Below are positions 1 to 5,141 of a stretch of DNA of 6,983 nucleotides, one piece after another. Position 1 is the stretch's first letter; every line of letters begins with the position of its first letter. The notes beneath the pieces were generated by a model. The model had not been told where the DNA came from. It searched no databases and saw only the letters and a program-made list of their open reading frames with translations. The DNA lies in NCBI GenBank assembly GCA_016285815.1, contig JAEERN010000244.1:1-6983 (forward strand), given 5' to 3'. The position numbers were made by a program, and so were the translations under genes. This DNA is from Clostridiales bacterium (GTDB lineage Bacteria; Bacillota; Clostridia; Oscillospirales; QAMX01).

Positions 1-71
1 CGTAATGGATGGAGAACATCAACGACTGGTGCATCTAGCGCAAGATCTGGTGGGGCCACCGCATCCGGGCC
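1..71 (+). other. valS: Disrupted valS stretch with in-frame stop codons at window edge
   Basis: Read in the valS frame, this stretch gives stop-WMENINDWCI-stop-RKIWWGHRIRAWYC. ValS family members here normally read WMENI.DWCISRQ.WWGHRIPAWYC, so the homology is unmistakable. Departures fall on conserved positions: TAA at 3-5, TAG at 36-38 where TCG (Ser) is expected, AAG where CAG (Gln) is expected, and CGG at 66-68 where CCG (Pro) is expected. All are explicable as base substitutions with no frameshift, and the frame downstream is intact to the natural stop. Poor consensus at a contig end is the likeliest cause; a decayed valS copy is the alternative. Confidence 0.7.
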
Positions 72-1463
72 TGGTACTGTGAGGACTGCGGCGAGATCAC
101 CGTTTCGAAAGAGGACGCCGCGGTCTGCGCGCACTGCGGCAGCAGCCGTCTGCGCCAGGAGGAGGACGTGCTGGACACCTGGTTCTCGTCCGCCCTCTGG
201 CCCTTCTCCACGCTGGGCTGGCCCGACAAGACCGAGGATCTGGCCTACTGGTATCCCACCGACGTGCTGGTCACGGCCTATGACATCATCTTCTTCTGGG
301 TGGCCCGCATGATCTTCTCCGGCTGTGAGCACATGGGACGGAAGCCCTTCGACAAGGTCTTCATCCACGGGCTGATCCGGGATGCCGAGGGGCGCAAGAT
401 GTCCAAATCGCTGGGCAACGGCATCGATCCCATGGAAGAGATCGACAAGTACGGCGCAGACGCGCTCCGCATGACGCTGGTCACCGGCATCAGCCCCGGC
501 AACGACTCGCGCTATATCCCGTCCCGCGTGGAGTTCAGCCGCAACTTCGCCAACAAGCTGTGGAACGCCTCGCGTTTCGTTCTGATGAACGCGGGGGACG
601 AGGCCATCCCCGTCCCGCCGGCCGACGAGCTGGAGCCGGAGGACAAGTGGATCCTGTCCAGCCTCAACGACCTCATCACCGAGGTCGGCGAAAACGTCGA
701 AAAATATGAGATCGGCATCGCCGCGGGCAAGGTCACCGACTTCGTCTGGGACCTCTACTGCGACTGGTACATCGAGTTCACCAAGCCGCGCCTGCGCGAG
801 GGCGGCCGTTCGGCCGCGTGTGCCAGGGCCGTGCTGGTGGACGTGCTGAAAAACGTTCTCAAGCTGCTGCACCCGTTCATGCCCTTCATCACCGAAGAGA
901 TCTACGGCTCGATCCCGGGCGTGGACGAGTTGCTGATCACCTCCGCCTGGCCGGAGCCGGACGCCGGCCGCTGCTTCCCGGCGGAAAAGGCCGCCACCGA
1001 GGCCCTGATGGAGCGCGTCCGCGCCATCCGTAACCGCCGGGCCGAGATGAACGTCCCGCCGTCCCGCAAGGCGCATCTGGCCGTTCTGACCGCCGACCGC
1101 GCGCTGTACGAGACCAACGCCGCCCATCTGGAAAAGCTGGCCTCGGTCTCCGGTCTTCGCTTCCTCGAGTCGGCCGGCGAGGTGGACGAGAGCAAGATGA
1201 CGGTCATCATCTGCGGATCGGACCGGCTCTATATCCCGACGGGCGATCTGGTGGACTTCGCAAAGGAGCTGGAGCGTCTGCGCGGCACGCTGGCCAAGCA
1301 GTCCGCCGAGCTGGAAAAGCTGGAGACCAGACTGGCCAACGAAAACTTCACCAGCCGCGCGCCTGCGGCTCTGGTGGAAAGCGAGCGGGCCCGCGCCGCC
1401 TCCCTGCGGGAGAGCGTCGAGAGCACCAAGGCTGCCATGGCGGCCATGGAAGCCCGGATCTGA
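39..1463 (+). CDS. valS: Valine--tRNA ligase, C-terminal half (5' end cut by window)
   Basis: Class I aminoacyl-tRNA synthetase that charges tRNA-Val with valine in the cytoplasm. About 474 residues are open here; the full enzyme is usually about 880, so the N-terminal Rossmann half and HIGH motif lie off the window. Visible in order: the end of the conserved WWGHRI segment; a zinc knuckle with two CxxC pairs (codons at 78/87 and 126/135); the LDTWFSSALWPFSTLGWP block; the KMSKS ATP-binding loop at 396-410; the anticodon-binding helical domain with LHPFMPFITEEIYG and NRRAEMNVPPS; and a C-terminal coiled-coil tRNA arm from about 1245 to 1460, including the NENF...AP signature. It ends in TGA just before a strong terminator. 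The frame is clean from 39 onward; homology continues upstream but is broken by stops at 3-5 and 36-38 (separate entry). GTG at 168 is merely the first in-frame start-like codon, not a biological start. Confidence 0.95.
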   Translation, partial: RKIWWGHRIRAWYCEDCGEITVSKEDAAVCAHCGSSRLRQEEDVLDTWFSSALWPFSTLGWPDKTEDLAYWYPTDVLVTAYDIIFFWVARMIFSGCEHMGRKPFDKVFIHGLIRDAEGRKMSKSLGNGIDPMEEIDKYGADALRMTLVTGISPGNDSRYIPSRVEFSRNFANKLWNASRFVLMNAGDEAIPVPPADELEPEDKWILSSLNDLITEVGENVEKYEIGIAAGKVTDFVWDLYCDWYIEFTKPRLREGGRSAACARAVLVDVLKNVLKLLHPFMPFITEEIYGSIPGVDELLITSAWPEPDAGRCFPAEKAATEALMERVRAIRNRRAEMNVPPSRKAHLAVLTADRALYETNAAHLEKLASVSGLRFLESAGEVDESKMTVIICGSDRLYIPTGDLVDFAKELERLRGTLAKQSAELEKLETRLANENFTSRAPAALVESERARAASLRESVESTKAAMAAMEARI

Positions 1464-1502
1464 ACGCAAAAAACGCGCCGAGATCCTCTCCGGCTAAAAA
1501 TA

Positions 1503-1540
1503 GGGCGCGGACGGAGCGGCTGCTCTCTCCGCGCCCTTTT
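1503..1540 (+). terminator. Rho-independent terminator of valS
   Basis: A perfect 9-bp GC-rich stem, GGGCGCGGA (1503-1511) pairing with TCCGCGCCC (1528-1536), is followed by TTTT (1537-1540). It starts 39 bases after the valS stop. An A-rich run just before the stem (AAAAATA) would give a T-rich tail on the other strand, so it may also act as a backup stop for the minus-strand operon. Confidence 0.85.
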
Positions 1541-1546
1541 CCCGCG

Positions 1547-1586
1547 AAAAAAGACCCGGCAAACCGTTCGGCTTGTCGGGTCTTTT
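1547..1586 (-). terminator. Rho-independent terminator of efp/zinc-ribbon operon, near-symmetrical
   Basis: A perfect 10-bp stem, AAAAGACCCG (1549-1558) with CGGGTCTTTT (1577-1586), continues inward with G-T, C-G, A-T, A-T pairs and a short CCG/CGG tip. On the minus strand the stem runs into six Ts (complement of 1547-1552), 37 bases beyond the stop of the zinc-ribbon gene. TTTT at 1583-1586 makes it work on the plus strand too, so it is likely bidirectional. Confidence 0.87.
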
Positions 1587-1622
1587 GGAAATAGCGGGGG
1601 CGCGGCGGGGGAGGCGAAGGGT

Positions 1623-2063
1623 TCATTCTCCGTCGGACGGTCCCTCGTCCCCATCCTCGATGCTGACGTCCAGCATCTCGCCGCAGAACGTGCACTTGAC
1701 GGGGGACGCCAGGTCCTCTTCGGTCAGATAGAGCTTTTCGCCGCACGAGGGGCAGACGACCTCGTAAAGGTCCTCGTCCTCGGCTTCGTCCTCTTCCTCG
1801 CCGTCCAGAGCGCCGGCCTCGTCGGCGTCGCCCTCTTCGGGAAGATCCAGCGCGTCGGCCAGATCGGCCAGCATGTCGGTCTGTTCGTCCACGGCGTCAT
1901 AGAGCTCGTCGATGTCCAAATCGATGGATTCGACCGTCTCTTTCAGCTCGTCCACCGCGCTCAGCAGCGCGGACAGGATCGGGGCGTGGGCGTCGTCGGC
2001 GGGAAGAGCGGCGATCAGCTCGCGCACGCGGGCGAGCTTTTCGTCGATGTTGAGGTTCTCCAT
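1623..2063 (-). CDS. CD1247-like acidic zinc-ribbon protein, function unknown
   Basis: Small acidic protein of 146 residues from the ATG at 2063. Residues 1-72 look helical and heptad-like (DEKLARVRELIAAL, then VDELKETVESIDLDIDELYDAVDEQTDML), suggesting a coiled coil or helical bundle. Residues 76-100 are a disordered Asp/Glu-rich linker. Residues 104-127 form a zinc ribbon with CPSCG and CTFCG (Cys104, Cys107, Cys124, Cys127), followed by an acidic tail. No signal peptide or membrane segment is seen. The layout matches the clostridial CD1247 N-terminal-domain family, which commonly follows efp; I recognise this from memory and context only, and its role is unknown to me. An in-frame GTG at 2072 would add MSD and overlap the efp stop by three bases (2069-2071). 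Neither start has a good Shine-Dalgarno site, so translation is probably coupled to efp. Confidence 0.82.
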   Translation of the reverse strand: MENLNIDEKLARVRELIAALPADDAHAPILSALLSAVDELKETVESIDLDIDELYDAVDEQTDMLADLADALDLPEEGDADEAGALDGEEEDEAEDEDLYEVVCPSCGEKLYLTEEDLASPVKCTFCGEMLDVSIEDGDEGPSDGE

Positions 2064-2068
2064 ATCGC

Positions 2069-2632
2069 TCACTTCTTGGCGCGTTCGAGATACTCGCCCG
2101 TGCGGGTGTCGATGCGGATCACGTCGTCGTTGTTGATGAACAGCGGGACCTTGATGGTCGCGCCGGTCTCCAGCGTGGCGGGCTTGGTGGAGTTGGTGGC
2201 GGTGTCGCCCCGGACGCCGGGCTCGGTGTCGGTGACGGCCAGCTCGACGAACAGCGGGACTTCGACGCCGAAGACGTTGCCCTTGTAGGACAGGATCTTG
2301 CAGATCGTGTTTTCCTTGATGAACTTGAACTCGTCGCCCAGCAGGGACTTGTTCAGCGGGATCTGCTCATAGGACTCGGTGTCCATGAAGTAGTAGAGCT
2401 CTCCGTCGTTGTAGAGATACTCCATGTCCTTGCGCTCGATGTAGGCCTCGGGGAACTTGTCCGTCGGGTTGAAGGTGCGCTCGACCACAGAGCCCAGGAT
2501 GACGTTGCGCAGCTTGGTGCGGACGAAGGCCGCGCCCTTGCCGGGTTTGACGTGCTGGAACTCGATGATCTGCATGACCTGGCCGTCCATGTCAAACGTT
2601 ACGCCGTTACGGAAATCACCGGCTGAAATCAT
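2069..2632 (-). CDS. efp: Elongation factor P
   Basis: Translation factor that binds between the ribosomal P and E sites and relieves stalling at consecutive prolines. The 187 residues match the family's usual ~185. The N-terminal KOW-like domain (about 1-60) carries the loop VKPGKGAAF with Lys32 at its tip; the two OB domains follow, ending in the family signature DTRTGEYLERA. In Bacillus subtilis the equivalent Lys32 bears a 5-aminopentanol group, whereas E. coli beta-lysylates its lysine and Pseudomonas rhamnosylates an arginine. This loop is therefore of the Firmicute type, but no modification gene lies in the window. The ATG at 2632 follows GGAGG at 2645-2641 with an 8-base spacer, and a good sigma-A promoter lies upstream. 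The stop meets the next gene's start, implying a two-gene unit. No residue looks missing. Confidence 0.97.
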   Translation of the reverse strand: MISAGDFRNGVTFDMDGQVMQIIEFQHVKPGKGAAFVRTKLRNVILGSVVERTFNPTDKFPEAYIERKDMEYLYNDGELYYFMDTESYEQIPLNKSLLGDEFKFIKENTICKILSYKGNVFGVEVPLFVELAVTDTEPGVRGDTATNSTKPATLETGATIKVPLFINNDDVIRIDTRTGEYLERAKK

Positions 2633-2640
2633 TCAAAAAA

Positions 2641-2645
2641 CCTCC
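2641..2645 (-). promoter_or_regulatory. Ribosome binding site of efp
   Basis: On the minus strand GGAGG lies 8 bases before the ATG at 2632. It is the strongest Shine-Dalgarno match in the window and fixes the efp start. Confidence 0.85.
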
Positions 2646-2662
2646 GAAATCAATGTGTGAGT

Positions 2663-2676
2663 CTATACTCGTATAG
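2663..2676. repeat. Inverted repeat at the efp start site (possible operator)
   Basis: CTATAC-TC-GTATAG is a perfect 6-bp inverted repeat with a 2-base centre. It overlaps the downstream edge of the -10 hexamer and the predicted transcription start, where a repressor would block initiation. The half-sites resemble -10 hexamers, so chance is a real alternative. Confidence 0.4.
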
Positions 2677-2703
2677 TATATAACAGAAACGCGGGGATTG
2701 CAA
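2675..2703 (-). promoter_or_regulatory. Sigma-A promoter of efp
   Basis: On the minus strand, TTGCAA (-35, 2703-2698) and TATACT (-10, 2680-2675) are separated by exactly 17 bases. They match the sigma-A consensus at 4/6 and 5/6 positions. Transcription would start near 2668, giving a leader of about 36 bases before the efp ATG. Confidence 0.78.
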
Positions 2704-2714
2704 GAAAAACTTGC
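2700..2714. repeat. Short inverted repeat overlapping the efp -35 box
   Basis: GCAAG-AAAAA-CTTGC is a perfect 5-bp inverted repeat with a 5-base A/T spacer. It shares bases with the -35 hexamer at 2698-2703. It could be a protein site or a weak hairpin at the end of the upstream prs-like transcript. It lacks a T-run beyond the stem on the minus strand, so it is not a convincing terminator. I found no clear terminator for the prs-like gene in 2704-2754. Confidence 0.3.
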
Positions 2715-2754
2715 GCGGGAAACGCCTTTTTTTCGAAAACGGGGGAGAGGAGGG

Positions 2755-3927
2755 TCACTCGCGGTTCTCTTTGCCGTGCAGCAGGCGATAAACGCGGGCC
2801 GAGGGGTCCAGCAGCTCGCCCAGAGACTTCTCGTGGTTCAGCGTGTTGATGATATAGGCGATGTACTTCGACATGTCCACCTCGCGGTACCACTCGCGCT
2901 GCTTCAGCTCCGGCATGCGGTAGATCAGGTTGGTGGTGAACACCTTTTCGAACAGTCCCTGACGGTACGCCTCATCGAAGACCTCGAGGCCCTCGACGAA
3001 GAGACCGAAGGTGACGCAGACGAAGATTCGTCTGGCCTTGCGGGCCTTCAGCTGCTTGGCGATGTCGATGATCGAGTCGCCGGACGAGATCATGTCGTCG
3101 ACGATGATCATGTCCTTGCCCTCGACGCTGTCGCCCAGGAACTCGTGGGCCACGATGGGGTTCCGGCCGTTGACGATGACGGAATAGTCGCGGCGCTTGT
3201 AGAACATGCCCAGATCAATGGAGAGGAAGTTGGAATAGTAGAGGCAGCGGGCGATGCCGCCCTCGTCGGGGGAGATGACCATCAGATGCTTCTTGTCGAT
3301 CTCAAGGTCCGGCACCTCGCGGACCAGCGCCTTGATCATCTGATAGGTGGAGGGCACGGATTCGAAGCTGACGGTGGGGATGGCGTTCTGCACGCGGGCG
3401 TCGTGGGCGTCGAACGTGATGATGTTGTCGACGCCGAGCCCGGCCAGCTCCTGAAGGGCCACGGCGCAGTCCAGCGATTCGCGGGACGAGCGGCGATGCT
3501 GGCGCGACTCGTAGAGCATGGGCATGATGACCGTGATGCGGTGGGTCTTGCCGTAGGTCGCCGAGATGATGCGCTTCAGATCGGCGAAGTGGTCGTCCGG
3601 GCTCATGGGGACTTCCCGGCCGTACATGCGATAGGTGACGCCGTAGTTGAAACAGTCAGAGAGGAGATACAGATCGTTGCCGCGGACGGACTGGCTGATC
3701 AGACCTTTTGCCTCGCCGGTCCCGAAGCGGGGACAGCGGACGTCCAGCAGATAGCTGTCCTTGTTGTACTTGTCCACGATGTCGTCCTTGACGAGACCGC
3801 GGTTCACCACGTCCTGACGCCAGCGGACCAGATAGTGATTGATCCGGTCGGCCAGCTCCTCCGTGCCGCGCATCCCGACCAGGGCAAGGTCGCCCGCGGG
3901 AAGGTTGTGAAGCTCCTCTAAAACCAT
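2755..3927 (-). CDS. prs: Ribose-phosphate pyrophosphokinase (PRPP synthetase), long divergent form
   Basis: Predicted cytosolic enzyme making PRPP from ribose 5-phosphate and ATP for purine, pyrimidine, histidine, tryptophan and NAD synthesis. Its 390 residues exceed the usual ~315. Recognisable family blocks: SVRGNDLYLL (80-89); PMLYESRQHRRSSRE (136-150), matching PYARQDRK.R.RE; FDAHD (172-176), matching the VDLHA block with its catalytic-loop histidine (His175); VISPDEGGIAR (217-227); FYKRRD (242-247), the flexible-loop KRR; and the PRPP-binding loop IIVDDMISSGDSI (274-286). Differences: about 25 extra residues after the first helix (35-60), a longer stretch between KRRD and the PRPP loop, S-S-G-D-S instead of the usual D-T-A-G-T-type loop, and a C-terminal tail after about 335 with WYREVDMSKYIAYIINTLN. 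The ATG at 3927 is preceded by a GGGGGG run 7 bases upstream and by its own promoter. Activity is inferred from motifs; the family call is firm. Confidence 0.88.
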   Translation of the reverse strand: MVLEELHNLPAGDLALVGMRGTEELADRINHYLVRWRQDVVNRGLVKDDIVDKYNKDSYLLDVRCPRFGTGEAKGLISQSVRGNDLYLLSDCFNYGVTYRMYGREVPMSPDDHFADLKRIISATYGKTHRITVIMPMLYESRQHRRSSRESLDCAVALQELAGLGVDNIITFDAHDARVQNAIPTVSFESVPSTYQMIKALVREVPDLEIDKKHLMVISPDEGGIARCLYYSNFLSIDLGMFYKRRDYSVIVNGRNPIVAHEFLGDSVEGKDMIIVDDMISSGDSIIDIAKQLKARKARRIFVCVTFGLFVEGLEVFDEAYRQGLFEKVFTTNLIYRMPELKQREWYREVDMSKYIAYIINTLNHEKSLGELLDPSARVYRLLHGKENRE

Positions 3928-3959
3928 AAGAGATCCCCCCTGTTATGAAATTGGAAAAC

Positions 3960-3976
3960 GGCGGACGCGATCCGCC
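3960..3976 (-). other. Hairpin at the predicted 5' end of the prs-like mRNA
   Basis: GGCGGA and TCCGCC form a perfect 6-bp stem around a 5-base loop. On the minus strand it begins at the predicted transcription start (~3976) and is followed by GTTTTCC. Two readings fit: a 5'-terminal stem-loop that protects the mRNA, or a weak terminator for read-through from pepP. I see no aptamer-like structure in the short leader. Confidence 0.5.
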
Positions 3977-3982
3977 TTTGTT

Positions 3983-4011
3983 ATTATACCGCTTTTCGAC
4001 CCTCCGCACAA
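3983..4011 (-). promoter_or_regulatory. Sigma-A promoter of the prs-like gene
   Basis: On the minus strand TTGTGC (-35, 4011-4006) is followed after exactly 17 bases by a perfect TATAAT (-10, 3988-3983). It lies between the pepP stop and the prs-like start and predicts transcription from about 3976. The gene can thus be expressed separately from the pepP operon. Confidence 0.8.
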
Positions 4012-4029
4012 GAGGCAAAGGGGCGTTTT

Positions 4030-5112
4030 TCAGCCGACGGACAGCAATTCCTTTGGCGATTTTGTCAGATTCTCACAGCCGTCCCGCTTGAGGACGACGC
4101 AGTCCTCGATGCGGACGCCGAACCGGCCGGCCAGATAGATCCCCGGCTCGCAGGAGACGACGCCGTTCTCCGGCATGATGCCGGGATGCTCGTCGTCGAA
4201 GTCGAGGCTCTCGTGGATCTCGATGCCGAGGCCGTGGCCCAGCCCGTGACCGAAGTTGGGACCGAAGCCCGCGTCGGTCAGGAAGCGCCGCACGACGCCG
4301 TCGTACTCCCGCGCGTAGTGCAGGCCCGCCCGGGCGGTGTCCAGCCCCAGACGCTGGGCGCGCAGGACCAGCTCGTAGACCTCGCGCATCTCCGCGGTGG
4401 GCTCGCCGAAGCAGACGGTGCGGGTCATGTCCGAGCAATAGCCGCGGCAGAGAACGCCGAAGTCCATGGTGACGAACTCGCCCGGGCCGACGACGCGGTC
4501 CGTGGCCTTGCCGTGTGGCAGGCTGCTGTTGGGACCGCTGACGACGATGGGATCGAAGGAGAGGCCGTCCGCGCCGCAGCGGTAGAGACGGTAGATCAGC
4601 TCGCTCTGGATCTCGCGCTCGGTCATGCCGAGGCGCAGCGTCGGCAGCAGCTCGGCCAGCGCCGCGTCCGTGATCCGCTGGGCCCGGCGCATGTTCTCCA
4701 GCTCCGCTTCGTTTTTCACGGCCCGCAGATGGGAAAAAGCCTTTCCCGCGGGGGTCATGCGCGGCTCGAGGCGGGCGGCGAAGGCGTCCCGCTCGGCCAC
4801 GGTCATGGTCGTGTCTTCATAGGCCAGCTCGCCGACGCCCAGACGGCGGCAGACCTCGTTGATGCGGTCGGCATAGGTCTGGCCGCGCTCCATCATATGG
4901 ACCTCCGTGTCCGCGATGGCCGCCGTTGCGGCTTCAATATAGCGGAAGTCCGTGAGGAAGACGCTGGCGTCCGGCGTCACGATGTGGGCGCCGGCGGTGG
5001 AGGAAAAGCCTGTGGAGAACAGGCGGTTTTCGTGGGACGTGACCAGCACGGCGCCGGCGCGGAATTTCCCGTCCCGAAGGGCGGACTGAAGGCGTTTCAG
5101 GTTGCTTTCCAT
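4030..5112 (-). CDS. pepP: Xaa-Pro aminopeptidase / aminopeptidase P family (M24)
   Basis: Cytosolic metallopeptidase predicted to remove an N-terminal residue preceding proline. At 360 residues it has the usual bacterial length. The N-terminal creatinase-like domain spans about 1-125 and the pita-bread catalytic domain about 130-355. The five metal ligands are all present: Asp217 (TMDFG), Asp228 (CSDMTRT), His289 (FGHGLGHG), Glu322 (CEPGIY) and Glu336 (RIED). His200 in SLPHGK and the second GHG histidine (His293) also match the family. The frame is open upstream to 5241, but that extension is low-complexity, overlaps the preceding gene by about 100 bases and lacks family similarity. The ATG at 5112 (MESNLKRLQ) is therefore chosen, with a modest AGAGAG purine run about 11 bases before it. 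It lies 29 bases after the LarA-like stop, so it is probably cotranscribed. Strict Xaa-Pro specificity versus another M24 dipeptidase cannot be decided here. Confidence 0.93.
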   Translation of the reverse strand: MESNLKRLQSALRDGKFRAGAVLVTSHENRLFSTGFSSTAGAHIVTPDASVFLTDFRYIEAATAAIADTEVHMMERGQTYADRINEVCRRLGVGELAYEDTTMTVAERDAFAARLEPRMTPAGKAFSHLRAVKNEAELENMRRAQRITDAALAELLPTLRLGMTEREIQSELIYRLYRCGADGLSFDPIVVSGPNSSLPHGKATDRVVGPGEFVTMDFGVLCRGYCSDMTRTVCFGEPTAEMREVYELVLRAQRLGLDTARAGLHYAREYDGVVRRFLTDAGFGPNFGHGLGHGLGIEIHESLDFDDEHPGIMPENGVVSCEPGIYLAGRFGVRIEDCVVLKRDGCENLTKSPKELLSVG

Positions 5113-5141
5113 GATAAGGTGTTCTCTCTTTCTCGCAGTGT

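Noticed and set aside
1..71. Stop-codon reassignment (TAA/TAG read as amino acids)
   Set aside because: Only two cases occur, both at the extreme edge beside other unlikely substitutions, and the annotated genes elsewhere end with normal TAA or TGA at the expected family length.
802..817. GCGGCC-GTTC-GGCCGC hairpin inside valS
   Set aside because: It is within intact coding sequence in the tRNA-binding region and has no T-run; it is expected by chance in such GC-rich DNA.
2715..2733. GCG-GGAAA-CGC followed by seven Ts on the plus strand as a terminator
   Set aside because: The stem is only 3 bp and there is no plus-strand gene upstream; on the minus strand, where the prs-like gene ends, the run is As rather than Ts.
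2698..3921. Long plus-strand open frame (407 codons) opposite the prs-like gene
   Set aside because: Its translation is repetitive in Val, Asp, Ala, Leu, Gly and His, the usual reverse-complement image of a GC-rich gene. The opposite strand encodes clear PRPP synthetase motifs with a promoter and ribosome site.
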